Shown here: piece after piece, positions 1 through 12,408 of the stretch
How positions within the stretch are numbered: position 1 is the stretch's first letter
Layout: every line of letters begins with the position of its first letter
Assembly (NCBI RefSeq): GCF_000143535.2
Contig: NC_037314.1
Span: 1,736,001-1,800,000 of the forward strand
Direction: 5' to 3'
Length of the DNA: 64,000 nt
From: Botrytis cinerea B05.10
Taxonomy: Eukaryota; Ascomycota; Leotiomycetes; Helotiales; Sclerotiniaceae
Notes under the pieces: generated by a model
What the model saw: the letters and a program-made list of their open reading frames with translations, nothing else
Told to the model about the DNA's origin: nothing
Database searches by the model: none
Made by a program: the position numbers and the translations under genes

Positions 1-35
1 ATTATATACAGACCTAATTTTTGGAGCCGCTACAA

Positions 36-275
36 TTAGTCTGTTTTAATAATGCGTGGGTTTTCGTTCCAGATCCAGGCTTCTTGTATGTTGCCAGTGT
101 CGAATTTTGGGACTTGCATGGTGATGTTGAAATTGGGATCGGGATCGGGAGAGAGGGTGGTTTCTGGGGGATTGTGTGGTTTGGATTTGGGGGCCTTGAG
201 ATTGAGACTCGAGAGCCAGCGGGGAAGAGTGGTGGGATGCGTAACTATTGTGGATAGGTGTATGTTAGTACTCAT
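36..275 (-). CDS. Possible 3' exon of an unrecognised gene at the left edge
   Basis: An open frame on the minus strand encodes 79 residues from an in-frame ATG, ending in TAA. It is rich in Pro, Asn and Thr, with SLNLKAPKSKPHNPP near the middle and an aromatic end (EAWIWNENP). The frame continues open upstream to about 476 without another ATG. A second coding-looking stretch, containing DLDLLSLLRDRRDSIANTS, lies at about 477-560 minus and ends at a GTGAGG donor, so this may be the last exon of a spliced gene. I could not join the two in one phase. No family is recognised. The reading as a gene rests only on composition and frame length. Confidence 0.3.
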   Translation of the reverse strand: MSTNIHLSTIVTHPTTLPRWLSSLNLKAPKSKPHNPPETTLSPDPDPNFNITMQVPKFDTGNIQEAWIWNENPRIIKTD

Positions 276-789
276 GGTAGGTGTGGATACTTTGACTCTA
301 TGTCTATGTTCTCCAAAAAGGGGAGCTGGTGAAATAATGTTGGAGTCATATAGATATGCGACAAAACGTTTCAACTCTCTATTATATTCACTTACAATAT
401 ACCTTTGTGCAAATACTATCGTATCCTCTAATGTCACGCGATATAATATAATATAACAAAACAAAACATACCTCACCCTGTTGATGTATTGGCAATGCTA
501 TCCCGTCTATCTCTGAGAAGAGAAAGAAGATCGAGGTCTACTTTTGTGGCTTTCGTTTGGTGTGCTTGAAAGGGGCTATTTACAGATGCTGTATACTACT
601 CACTATTTCCTGTCCGCTTCTCGAATGGCGGACTACGAATATGAATGCGACTCAGATGTATCAATCGTAACTGAATGCCCCAAGCCGGATGTCCCATTCC
701 GCATTTCCCTACATCGCAAAAGCCTTGTTGTACATCCGGCACTGCTCTCGATCCGTCGTAAGGTTTTCAAGAAATCACTCCAAAGATAA

Positions 790-1429
790 GATTTTCAGCC
801 CGTGCCCGTGCCCGTCAATTAGCTCCGGGTGTTTATTAGCTCACACCCACGCAGGGTAGTAAATACCCGTAACCACTTAAATCATCTCACGCTCAAGCGC
901 CATCGATATCTTTTTCTTACCATTTCCTAATCCGACCTAATTCTCACTCTTCACCCCCAAGACCCTTCGTCCCCGCAATTTCATTGGTTCTCTCCTCAAT
1001 ACTTCACTCAACCTTTCACATCGACGTGCAGGCTCAGCGCTTAAATCAGCTCTTGTGGATGATTTCTCATTGGAAGGTTGGATTCTTTTCACCCCTCCTT
1101 CACACCTCCCTTGCACACCCATCCACAATGTGCCTTTCCGTTATATTAATAAATCATGGATGGCCAGCCGTTCGTAAGCTTCTCCACGAAGATTCCTATC
1201 CTCTTGGAACTTGACGAGACGACGTGCTGATTTCTTGATATTTCGATGCGTGCTTGATCTCGACAGTGTATAATATACTAATATTATTTGATCGCTGGCG
1301 ATTGACTCATATATCATCACGCAACGCAAACATTGAACGAAACATCTCTCCAGCCTAGGTATTCTTCTTGCATTCCGATAATCCCACACCTTATCTCGCG
1401 ATCATTCTACGATATCTCACACATTCATC
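790..1429. promoter_or_regulatory. Upstream region and 5' leader of the membrane-protein gene
   Basis: This 640-bp stretch holds no convincing reading frame. It becomes C/T-rich towards 900-1420, as is usual for fungal leaders, and leads directly into the ATG at 1430. No clear TATA box or operator is visible. Confidence 0.4.
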
Positions 1430-2421
1430 ATGGTTTTCGGATGCTTTTCTTCTCCTATCATGAAGCGGAAATGGAAGTTTCCCAAGGTGATCATCTGGCT
1501 CAATGTCATCGAGCTCGCGGGAACGATCGCAGCGCTCGTCATGTTCGGTATCGCAGATCCGGATTTATATCGAACGAATTTATGGCAAATTGGTTACGAC
1601 AATGGATTTAACAGTAGTCCGGATGAGGTTCTATATGCTTATGCGAATTATCGTCCGTTGCCAAAGATTGCTTTTGTTTGGAGTCAGACGTGAGTTTTCT
1701 CTCTTTCATCGGAGGGTGGTTAGGATGAGAGGAGTTTCCCGAGAAGTCCAAACTGATTTTGTGCTTTTTGAATATAGATTACAAAATTTCAATATTGGAA
1801 TCTCGGTTCTGTCTATGTTCATCCAACTTTGCAAAGTTGTCATGTTCATTATGCATATTTGGTATCCTCTTCTCTCGACTGTCATCAATGGACTTCTTAC
1901 AGTCTGTTGGATTGTCAGCATATACGGACAAGCCGGACCAGATCATACTGATCCAGATCACCCAAGTAATGTGGCTTGGTATATTGCGAAGAGTTGTTCA
2001 TATGCCGCGCCTAGTGGAAATGAACATTATTGTCAAATGGCAAAGGGAACTTTTGCTGTTACGGTATTTATGATGTATGTCATTTTTTATCCAATTCTAT
2101 TGACTATGAACACAAACCTTACAAATAAATAGGGTCGTATACCTCGCAAATACAATTCTCGGTATCCATTCTCTGATTCCTTCACGCCTCGAACGTTCAG
2201 TCAATGCACTCGATCTCGAAGATAATATCGAAACATCTACCAAAGCAGGCAAGAGAGTAAAGACAACAGATTCTCCGGATTCGGAGAGACAATGGGAAAT
2301 GCAGAACATGGAGCAAAGTATGGATCCTTCCAAACAACCTTTTACACCAAGAACTTTGGCTTTCAAATCTTTGGATAGGCAATTACCGTTGAGGGCTACA
2401 TCTGCACCGAGATTTGCGTGA
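1430..2421 (+). CDS. Four-helix integral membrane protein, MARVEL-like
   Basis: Three exons (1430-1689, 1778-2074, 2133-2421) give a 281-residue protein. Intron 1 is 88 bp (GTGAGT...TAG) and intron 2 is 58 bp (GTATGT...TAG), and phases match at both joins. There are four hydrophobic spans: about residues 18-40, two closely spaced spans in exon 2 at about 92-135, and a fourth that crosses the exon 2/3 join (TVFMMVVYLANTILGIHSLI). A long loop with Cys residues lies between spans 3 and 4. After span 4 comes a polar tail of about 75 residues, rich in Ser, Asp, Glu and Arg, probably cytosolic. The topology resembles the fungal MARVEL-like group, whose members organise membranes, but no diagnostic motif supports a specific function. 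The first ATG (MVFGCFSS) is chosen because the first span follows at a normal distance. Confidence 0.7.
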
Positions 2422-3653
2422 ATATTGTTGTGGATTTTGGGTAAGGAGTTGGTGAATTCATTATTGGGGATGGGATGATTATTTACGATTGTCTAATTGA
2501 TAGGCATCATGTGAGAGGGCAAATAAGACCACAATTTCGGGATGAATTTGTTTCATGAATTTGGATGGCCAGGAAATGGACCAGCGAGAAGCAAATATGG
2601 AAAAGAATGGACACGGAGTAGTGACCGTCGCTTGAGATACCAAGGGAATGAGAAGGGATTTGTATAATGTGTTTTAATGCTTATGAGATACTGAGATACT
2701 TGGTTCTTGTTTTTGCTTCTATGTTTATATCATTTGGGTAGTTTGATAGGTAATATCCTACTAATGTTATCCTCAGAAGATCTTATCATGGGATTGTTTA
2801 AGGGATGACATAAATGTTTGTTTGAATCGTGAATATATGAGGAATTATGGAAATTATGGATGTTATGGCAAGGACATACTGAAGAATTATTCCACCAAGT
2901 ACCTTATGGGTAATAAATGGATCTGGTTCGATGTGAAATATTTCGATTACATAATTCAGCCAATAGATTTGATGGATCTGAGATATTCCAGGCTAGTGGC
3001 TGGGATGACCAATGAAAGCAATGGCTCTGAAATATCTCAGACTAGTGAATGTTGCGGACAAATAGGATTGATAGATCTGAAATATTCCGAGATATTTTGG
3101 AGCTGATATTTAGCGAGCCAATTGAAACAACGCATCTGAAATACACTGAAATATTTCGATTACGTAAGGGTAGGGAACTAATGGGAGAGAGGGATCTGGA
3201 ATATCTGGATCTACTTGTTGTGATGATTGGCTGTTGGTATGGCTGGGTAGGTGTGAGGGTATTTCAGTTGTTTTTTTGAGGTATGGTATTGGGATGGGTG
3301 TGGGATAAGAGGGCGGATGGTGGATGATGGATTTGATGGGATGGGATGGGATAATGATCATGTTTTATGGGAATTTTAGGGGGTGAGAGATGGTGAGGAG
3401 ATGGTGAGATGGTGAGGGAAAATAAATGAATGGGAAGGGGGGAGAGGAAGGAAAGTGGGTATAAGAAGTGTTAGGCGGAGTTGGCGATTATATGGTATGG
3501 TATGATATGATATGATGAGTTAGGCTGTATGAATCTGTGAGAGGCGGAGAGAGATGGATGTTAACGTTGTGCTTGTTGTTTACTGTTTTGCATTTTTTTG
3601 CATTTTTGCATTATGTGAATAGGAGGGTGAGGGTGGGGGGTGGAAGATTCGAA

Positions 3654-3700
3654 GGTTGATGGTTGATGGTTGATGGTTGATGGTTGATGGTTGATGGTTT
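3654..3700. repeat. GGTTGAT heptanucleotide tandem repeat
   Basis: Six perfect head-to-tail copies of GGTTGAT start at 3654 and are followed by a partial copy. The repeat lies in noncoding DNA. Confidence 0.9.
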
Positions 3701-4901
3701 ATACTTGGGGGTTATGAATGAGTGAGTGAGAGAAGGGGGGTGGGAATGAGGGGATCGGGGACGGGGATGAAAGTAGTGAGGTTTTCTGGGGAAAGGGGGG
3801 AATTTGGAAAGCAGGTGGAGATTGAAGGATAGGGCTGGGAATATCTAGAGGAAGATTGGGGGTTGAAGGGAGGGAGAGGAGGGAGGAGGGGAAAATATGG
3901 AGGACACAGAGGGAGGAGATGAGAAGAGATGAGAAAAAAGGAAGATGGAGAAGAAAATTACTCGCTTTCGAATAAATGCGGTGGGGAAGTGAAAGAGATG
4001 GTGGAGGTTTGAGTTAAATGTGATGACGAGGATGAAGATGATGATGATGATGAGGGCCTTACAATATCTCTCTTAAAAGCTTGGATGCATTATCCCTCGG
4101 CGGGTCAAGCTCCAAGACGAATTCGATGTATTATAAACACGGTGAAGAGGAAGAGGAAGAGAGAAAGTCAAAAGCACAAGAGGAAATAAGAACCGGAAGG
4201 ATAAGGATACGATTGCGGATATATGAATATTTGATATTCGAAATACATTTGGAACCAAAGAAAGAACGGGAGCATTCGTGGAGTTTGCAATGGGATGCGT
4301 GGGATATTAATGTTTAAATAGAAGAAAGGATGTAGGGAGGTGGGAAATCTCAATGGGATTATCGTTGTGGGCTCATGCGGAGTGAGTACTTGAGATGTGT
4401 TGGATTTGGATTTGGATTTATTGGAAGAAGGGGGTTTTTTTGGGGGGCCTTTTTTTAACTTCATGGGAGGGTTTATTAGTGTGTTGTTATTGTGCTGATG
4501 AGGTTGTTAGGTAGGTAGGTACCTAGGCAGGTAGGTAGGTGAATGGGTGGGATAGGTTGTCATTACCATAATCTTACAATATATCATCTCACATCACCAA
4601 GCAAGCAAGCGAGAAAACTCCATTCTCAATAACTGTGTAATAATTGAATTCCATGCAATGCAAAGCAACGCAACATATGCATCTATCAAGGCAAAGAAAA
4701 GAAAGAAATGAGCGAATTCACCCCAAAGACCAGAATCATAAAACAAAATAAAAGAAGTGAAAACTATCTATCTAAATCCTCCTTCCCGATTGGTCATTAT
4801 TCATTATTTAGGGTTTCAATACGCAAGAGAAAATCAAGTAAATAGAAAGAAAGAAGAAAAAAGAGTAAACCAAACTAAAACAACGCCAATAACTCGATAC
4901 C

Positions 4902-4930
4902 AGCAAGCAAGCAAGCAAGCAAGCAATCAG

Positions 4931-4959
<29 letters not shown>
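4902..4959. repeat. AAGC microsatellite followed by a 29-base poly-A run
   Basis: Tandem AAGC units at 4902-4926 are followed at 4931-4959 by 29 consecutive A residues. The poly-A run is not accompanied by target-site duplications or a coding relic that would suggest a retrotransposed copy, so it is read as simple sequence. Confidence 0.85.
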
Positions 4960-4961
<2 letters not shown>

Positions 4962-5719
4962 TCTTTTCCATCCTCCAGAACTCCACCCATCCACGCATTC
5001 ATCTAGCATCTATTCTTCACGAACAAAATGAAATAAGATGAAATAAAAATCTGGCCAACGAAATAAAGAAATAAATAGATGTATGTGTGTGTGTAGATCT
5101 TTCTCTCCTCTTCTTCACTGATCACCGATCACCGATCTCGACATCTTTGCTGTAGTGTAGTGTAGTGTAATGGAAGGATTTAATTAGAAGGCAAGGGGAT
5201 TTTGTTGTTTGCATCGTATCGTATCGTATCATGTCGTGTGGTATCGTATTGGGATTGGGATAAAAGCAAGAGTTTTTTGCCAAAGGAGAAGAGAAGAAAG
5301 AGTACCACCTGTGTGTAAGCAACTTCAATCAGTGAGTGTGAGCCCCCCCGCTTCAACCAAATTGTGCAAGTTTCATTGCGGATGCATGTTCCAGTTCGTT
5401 CGAGAAGTGGTTTGATCGATATCGCTGGAGTTGGAGTAGGAGTGGGAAGTGAGACGAAGGAGGATATTCATGATCTATGGTTGATATCTTGATGATCTCT
5501 GTGTTATACAATGGAGAATTCTTTTTTCTTTAGAAAGGAAAAAACCTGGGGATTGCATATTGGAGCGAGGATGAAAGTTCACTGCTTGTTGAGATGTAGG
5601 ACATGCATGTACGTAGTTTCGTATCGAAAAAAAAAAAGAAAAAAAAAACATCGTCATGGAGATGAATCAAAGCAGAGCAATAAATCCCATCCTATCAATC
5701 TCATAAGATCCAAACCCAA

Positions 5720-8367
5720 CTACCAGTGCCCTCTAAAAGTAGCAGGTACACCATGACCATTGATCCGATCTTCGCGGAAAGAATCCCACTCGCCGTGTTT
5801 TCTCCCACTCTCAATCCACAATTTATCCTGAACCGTCGCTGCGCGAATTCCATACGCGCCTCTCCTACCCAAAGCCTGATTGCTGATTGGTCTCTGCACC
5901 TCATCGATCTCGTGAAAATTTTGACGACTCTCATCGAGCTCTCTCATTTTCTGCAGCGTGCGGGCTAGTTCTCTGATCCAGCTGCCCTGAGGTGTAGTCT
6001 TGAAGATGCGCAGAAATTTACCGATATCGTTAGTGTTCCATTCTCCCTGGACTGGCAATCCCGGAATACTGGGAATGGGAGGCTCCCAACACCAGGCTTT
6101 GACGATTTGGAACTTTTCGCGTTTGTAGTGGTCGGTTTCCTGGCTGAGGTATTGGAATAACTTGCAGGCTTGACAGGTGGGTTGGTCTACCCCATCTAAC
6201 TTGTAGTTTCGGATCATTTGGTACGAAAACCATACTCCGGGGAGGAGATGTTCGCATTGACAACATTGGAATCCTTGTGACATCCTAGAGAAAGATGGTG
6301 TTAATATGGTGATACGATATATGAATGAAGGGAATTACAAGGGAAAAAGTGATAACATACCATCTCACACCCTCGGTCTTATTCGCAATACCTTTTCCAT
6401 TTAACGCCTCGTGGAATTTCTCAACCTTGCCACCGAAATCTCCGTATGCAACATGAGCAATAACGTGATCGACCGTTACTTCATCATCCATGAGGATCTT
6501 GAGAGTTTCCTCTACCAGCATACACGGTGACTTATCCAACCATTGTCTAAACATCGTGTGTTTAGAAACGAAATCAATACCTTGCGCTCTCGTCTGACGA
6601 AGAAGACTGTGAACCTCCTGCCAGATTGCAATCCGAATATCCGCAACATGCATTCCAGGATCATCCCAAGAAACACCATATGAATACTCTCCACCTAATC
6701 TTCTCTCCCCTTTCTGATCACCAGCTTGATGGAAAGGATACGGACCAACATGGTATGCTGGATAGAAATCTAAATCGACTTGGTGTTCGCAACCTCGAAG
6801 ACGATCGCGTGTGATGATGCTGAGGAGTTCGATACCATCGCCTAGATGAATCAATTCACAGTTGTAAACACCGAGGGTTTTAAGTTTGCGCATTTCGGGA
6901 ATGACTAATGCGAGAATGTGGGTGGTGAGGAAGGGAACGTGATGTAATTGAATGTTTTGGAGAAATTCACTAAAGTTATGCATCGCAAGACCTGGTGCGC
7001 GTAAATTAGTCATTTGTTTGACTCGAACAAGAGAGAAGGGAAGAGAACTTACACATCTTATTCAAATTCTTGATTTGAGTAACATAGTTGATAGGTTCGG
7101 TATCCTTAGTAGGTGTGACGACAACCACTGAAGATGCTCTAGCTTGGAACTCACTCTCCCCTCGAGGTTTATCGCATCCCTCAAAAGAACCTCCAGTCAT
7201 GTCCCAAATTCCCTGCAAACATCAGTTAGTCAGTCAATCATATCTAGTGCATTAAGAATAAAATAAATCAAAACTTACGGTAACACGCATCAAGACAATC
7301 CATGATTTCTGACTCGTACGTGAAAAGGCAGAAGCATTGCTATGGTTTTCCCAAATATATTTGAGGAGAATGGCATCAATACCTTCGATTCTAAGTACTT
7401 TGATCAATGCACTTTGCTCTTGCTTGTGTTCTGGATGCTTGAATACATTTTCCCTCCAGTTAAAGCAAAACATTCCCTGGAGGATGGAGTTAGAATAGAC
7501 GCATCATAAAAAGCAAATAAGACATCATACCACCGAAACCAACTTCTTGAATCTATCTTTTTCACCTGTGAAAGGCCAGTGGACCAAATTGGGGAAAGGC
7601 TCTGTTGGTTCTATGGCTTTTGGTATATCGTCCCAAGCATTTTCTGCACCAGCATCTTTCTCAGCAACTACTGCAGGTCGAACGCCCCAATCAGGATTTG
7701 CAAACATATTGTTAGGATTTTCCTGCTCGGGAGGAGTTGCAAATGCAACATTAGTTGGTACTATAGCACAAGGACCCGAAATAGCTGGTGGACTTGTCGA
7801 ATTAGCAGAGACTACAATGTCTGGACTTGGGAAAGCTGCCCGGGTGAGGATTGCAATTGCTCTCTTTTTGGTGCACCATGGAACTTCAACTGATCTGAGC
7901 GCAGGATTGATGGCACATGCAGGGAGCGTAGACCATTTTGCATTTTCGGGTACAGTATCCCATGCTGTTGGATCCAGGTCAGAAAGAGCCTGAAATTTGG
8001 TAGTGCCAGGAAGAGGAGGATGCTCCCAAATAGATCCTTTGGCAGGTACAGAGTTATTGGTATAATACCTCAAGACAAACTTGTTTGAAGTGGAACCCGT
8101 AGCAAGTGTAATCTTGGTGAAATTATCAATTATCTTTTCAGGATTACTGTAGGCAGGCTTTGCAGAATCATTTCCAGCTTGTGATTTTTGCTGATCCAGA
8201 GAAGGCCAAATCCATGTATTCGTTTCATCAGGAATCTCAGGAACAAATTTCTTCGGGGCTTGTTTCCAGATTGGTCCTTTCTTCGAAGCAGATGTTGCAT
8301 GTGTAGCCCATGATTGTTTACCACCACGTTGGCCCTCATTGGCCTTAAGTTTACCTTTGTTACCCAT
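5720..8367 (-). CDS. Uncharacterised 796-aa protein with Trp-rich N-terminal part and Cys-rich C-terminal part
   Basis: Five exons on the minus strand (7531-8367, 7279-7476, 7053-7212, 6361-6991, 5720-6284) join in phase through introns of 54, 66, 61 and 76 bp. Donors are GTATGA, GTAAGT, GTAAGT and GTATGT. The N-terminal 280 residues are probably disordered, start Lys/Gly-rich (MGNKGKLKANEGQRGGK) and carry recurring isolated Trp residues in Pro/Asp contexts (GPIWKQAP, GSIWEHPPLP, AWDTVPENAKW, NPDWGV). Residues from about 280 look globular (GIWDMTGGSFEGCDKPRGE; KLKTLGVYNCELIHLGDGI). The last exon begins with two Cys pairs, CCQCEHLLPG and, about 30 residues on, CQACK, that could bind zinc. I do not recognise the family. 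The ATG at 8367 follows a noncoding-looking leader; an ATG at 8384 is out of frame. Confidence 0.7.
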
Positions 8368-10633
8368 AATGAATGGCGTATCAAAGATCTAGTAAAAATT
8401 AGAATGTTACTTTTCCAGGTAGATAATAGTGGCCGAAAAAAAATCTGTGGGAAGTATAATACACGACAAATCTAGGGACAAGACCAATGCAACCAAAGAA
8501 AATAAGGGGCAGTGCATTCGAAGAACAAAAAAGCTACATCAAGGACTTACATGTATTCAACTGTTCAATCTATGCAATGCAAAGAATTCTTGAATGGACT
8601 AGCAAAAGATACTTGAAATATCAAGCAAATGTAGTAAGACTCCTCAAATGTTATGCACATAAATGATACCTGCTTTATTCAGCACAGGCTAAAAGAGGCA
8701 TTAGCACCAAATCTGGACGGTGGAGAAAATATATCAAAAGGTGAAGTGCGGGGTAATGATGATGGAAATGGTTAGAGAATGGGAATTTCGAACAAGCTAT
8801 TAACTTAGGGGGCTTGGGAGAAAGTGCGACTTTTTTGAGGAAGGAAGGGAGGAAGATGAATGACAGAAGATAGTTTTGTGAGGGTATATCTAGAGCATAC
8901 TTACAAATTCGTATGTACTTCGGAAATCCCTCTTCAAGAAATAAAGGTATTACTTGCGACGAAGATACTTGAATTCTATGTGACTCAAAATGGCAAGCCT
9001 TGTATGAGTGAGGTCTGTAGAAAGGAAAGAAGGCCGAGAGAAGTTAAGAGAGATATCTTGAAATTCCAGGTGGAAGAAGACTAAGCGCGTCTTTAGAAGG
9101 TATCAAGGAAAGGAGATAGGAAACGCAGGAGCACAAAGAACTAACAGCCAACTAAACTTGCAAAGATCTAGAAGCTATCAAGTAAGCAGTGGATATAAGT
9201 GAAGGATTTGGGATTCGAGTTCGAGACGAAAGAGTGGAAGATGGAGGTTGAAGGGAGAGGATGGATAGGAGGTTGAGGAGAAAAAGACAAGGCTCTACGT
9301 CGAAGAGAGCCAAATATCATACTTCAAGCCACAAGAGCCATTCTCATTCATGGAAACCGGGGTCATCTATTTGTGGAACAAGGGAGAGCGGGGTTCAATG
9401 GCAAGGTATCCACTGTTCGACCACGAGATGGGTATTTGTATTGAATGTTGTTGACAGTGAATCATATTCGAAGACTCAGTGAATGCCAAATTAGGCAGCA
9501 ACGATTCTAACCATCCTATTTTGCAATTTGATACAGAAGTAGACAGCATCCAAAGATATTTATCATGTGTTGATTCACTAACAAGCTGGGATAGAGAAAC
9601 AAGCAGATTTTGATGACTTCCCTTAATCTTTTCACATGCACCAAAGAAAATTGATTGTCATCTCGTATGAACTCAGGAAGGGCACATGAAGTATACAATT
9701 CAGTATTATTAGGCAAAGCAATTCAAAGCTTGGGAAACATATATTTACTGCTAGCTTTATTTGAGTTCCCAATTGCAGAACAAGAACTCGCTGTATTTGA
9801 CGCCAAGATATTTCACTACCATTGCTGTTTTCTCTTGAATCTATGATAGAGAATAAATTTTTTAATGTCAACCATATAGATTAAAGCCCAAAAAGAAAAA
9901 TCACCAAAGATCCATAATTGACCCGAAAATTTCTCATCCTCCTTCAATACCACTGCAATTTCTTTCCCCTATAAGATATCGACTCCTCAAAAAGATCGAG
10001 ACTGTGAATCCTGTTTCAACACAGATGGGATAGATGTGAACTCCCAGCATCCATCTTGAGATAGAAGAGTCGAAGTTAATATCATTGTTGAGATTATGAT
10101 AGCTGTGTATATCCCTCAGCAAACACCAACGCCTTGAGCAATGAAAAGCGTGACAGCTTACAGAAGTAAATAGGTGAAGTAAAACATAATCCAAATATCA
10201 TGCACATTTTAGAGGTGAGTTGATGATAATTGTATGCTTCATACAACAAACAACCCCCAAAGAAACCCTATAAACCATCAAAAGGCAACAGACATCAAAA
10301 ACATCAAAAACATCAATGAAAGCAATCCCCTAATCATCAACATCAAATCCAGACCGCAACACTATCACCATTCTAAACTGCCCCAAAATTCAAAACTACA
10401 AAGGAGCATCAATTCCATCTATAGCAATAACAGACTAAAAGAACTGATGAGAATTCTCACTTGTACAACTCCTTGGTAGTAACCAGCAGGGAAGATCTCA
10501 ACATTGTAAATTGAAGATATGAAATGAACGTCACTAATTCATCTTTCAGAAATGCCATATAGTATGGTCTTATCAACACCAGACGAAAGTTTTTGAAAGT
10601 ACTGTAAAAGAATGACAGTAATATAACCAAAAT

Positions 10634-10665
<32 letters not shown>

Positions 10666-11657
10666 TCAATATGCAAACGATCTTGACGAAACATCTCACT
10701 TGTAAAGAATTACAGAAATGAGTTTCAACACAATAACAATGTAGATGGCCGCGATAGCAAAATCGAAAATAAATTGATCTCGCCAGCAGCCAAAACTAAA
10801 ATCACATAAATTCAGACCAGAATATATTTCGCCATCTCAACCATCAGATCATCATTCAATCATACCCCCATTCATATATGAGCAACGCATGAGCGGTGAG
10901 TAATCACCTGCCCTACCCAGCAACCTACCTTTCCCTACCTATTTCCCATTCGTCGCGGATCACCGAAGCCCCAAAGCGAAAGCAAGCGACAAAGAGTGAA
11001 TGAAGTGCGATGATGCAACACTTTGCAAGAATCTCTCGGCATTGCGTTTTTGCATGGATATCCCATCGCATTTGCCCCCAAACCACATGTAAGGATGACA
11101 TTTGACCTATCAAGAATTTTTGTGATGCATCAGGGGTGTTCACACCGCGTGTTGAAGATACCGCACCTTGAACCAACTTCCTTGACACAACCTTGATAAA
11201 CGTTTTTGGTCATTTGCGAGTGCGAGGCTTGCAGGATGGAGATCGAGAGGGTTAGTTCGGCGAGTTCGGTGTACTTTGTTCGTATGGGTTGGAAAAGAGT
11301 AGGAATGATGTTGATTCATATCTGAGTCATGTTACCCCTCGGTGTACATCTGTGGTGTTGCGATTGGACAACGCCCCCGCCTAGGAGAACATCAAAATCG
11401 ACCCCTCCTCGAGGAAGATTGGCAAGGCATTCCTAGATTGTTGGAAGAGATTCTCGAAACTTGTGGTGTGGGTGTAGAAACTGGATTTTTCCGATCCCCC
11501 CGCCGAGAGATTGGGAAAGATCGAGACCAAGGTGAAAGGGTTTGGGGTGGTGCGTGGACTAAGGTTGGTGGATGTGAGAGGAGATAAAACCTTATCGTCG
11601 TGTGACTGACTCTTTGGATAGAGTGATGTGAGATTTTTGAGAGAAATGGGATTTTTG
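8368..11657. other. Long upstream or intergenic region without a clear gene
   Basis: About 3.3 kb lies upstream of the minus-strand 796-aa gene. The frames here are short, often begin with non-ATG codons and show no recognisable motif. A CAACAG-type microsatellite sits at about 10628-10665. Part may be a long 5' leader, but no intron could be placed with confidence. Confidence 0.5.
10628..10665. repeat. AACAGC hexanucleotide microsatellite
   Basis: About six tandem AACAGC units lie in noncoding DNA. On the minus strand they translate as alternating Ala-Val, which creates a false hydrophobic peptide. Confidence 0.85.
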
Positions 11658-11712
11658 TCATGCTACCATCAAGTCCTCGAATGTACAGTACCTGGGTAGT
11701 ATTCGGAGGAAG

Positions 11713-12020
11713 TCAATCGTGCCTTTCTTTGAGGGATACTGGATGATTAGCTTTCTGATATCTACACGCATCAAGGTTGTCGTTAGAGTCAATGCAGTAC
11801 GCAGTAGCTTTCTCCCTCTCGCTCTCTTTCTCCTTGGAGACAATAAAGTTGCCATGAGAATAAGGTAACAAACAATAGATTGGACCTTGATATAAAAACT
11901 TAGCTGCTGCTACCTCTTGTGTAGTCAGTCCCTCGAATGGCGCTTCGCCATCAACCCAAATAATCATAGCAAATCGATGGATCCCTTCCCGTTCGATGAT
12001 CAGACGACATTTCCAAGATC
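11713..12020 (-). pseudogene. Coding-like fragment of unknown family, possible gene relic
   Basis: The minus strand holds an open frame of about 100 residues with balanced, globular-looking composition (REGIHRFAMIIWVDGEAPF; AAAKFLYQGPIYCLLPYSH; CRYQKANHPVSLKERHD). There is no ATG at its start. An upstream ATG at 12122 opens a short exon (MWNFAVEHK) ending at a good GTGAGT donor, with a CTTAG acceptor at about 12026. Joining them puts a stop codon in frame at once. Either another exon exists or the gene has decayed. No family is recognised. Confidence 0.35.
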
Positions 12021-12372
12021 TTATGTACCTAAGTATGTGCCACACATGTCCACACATGTCGGTAAATGAGAGAAAGGATGTGAGCAAACTCACGCTTATG
12101 CTCCACAGCAAAGTTCCACATGAACTTAGTTAATGATGTGGGCACCAACCAACACTATAATTTCACGGGAGCTCAATGAGTAGTGAAACCCTTCCCAAAT
12201 GGTCTTGGATGGACCAATAGTTATATTTTAGTGGTATGTAGGGAAATTGGGGTTTGAGGGTTGTCAAAATTTACGAGTGCTAGGGAAAGTAGAGTGAAGT
12301 AGGGGAAAGTTTGGGTGATGTCTGAGGGTTTGTTTTGAGGGTTTGTTTTGAGGGTTCGTGTTCTAGAAATCG

Positions 12373-12408
12373 AAGGAGAGGGAGAGGGAGAGGGAGAGGG
12401 GGAGGGAG
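12373..12408. repeat. GGGAGA-type microsatellite
   Basis: About five tandem units of GGGAGA and close variants. The motif is the same as in the much longer array at 19402-19720. Confidence 0.85.

Larger units (their letters stand above)
2422..5719. other. Long intergenic spacer, purine-rich on the plus strand
   Basis: About 3.3 kb without a credible gene lies between two genes that converge on it. From about 3200 to 4300 the plus strand is strongly G/A-biased (GGGAGG, GATGATGATG and similar runs). Reading frames here translate to low-complexity or alternative-start peptides. The spacer contains a heptanucleotide repeat (3654-3700), a GTAGGTAGGTAGG-type stretch near 4508-4541, an AAGC repeat (4902-4926) and a 29-base poly-A run (4931-4959). 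Confidence 0.6.

Noticed and set aside
625..789. Plus-strand frame from ATG at 625, 54 codons
   Set aside because: Acidic, plausible N-terminus, but short, with no splice partner and no motif; it lies opposite possible exons of the left-edge minus-strand gene.
4931..4959. Poly-A run as evidence of a retroposed element
   Set aside because: No coding relic, no target-site duplication and a neighbouring AAGC repeat point to simple sequence.
7547..7993. Plus-strand frame of 148 codons inside the 796-aa gene
   Set aside because: Opposite exon 1 of the minus-strand gene; Ala/Gly/Ser-rich shadow without a motif.
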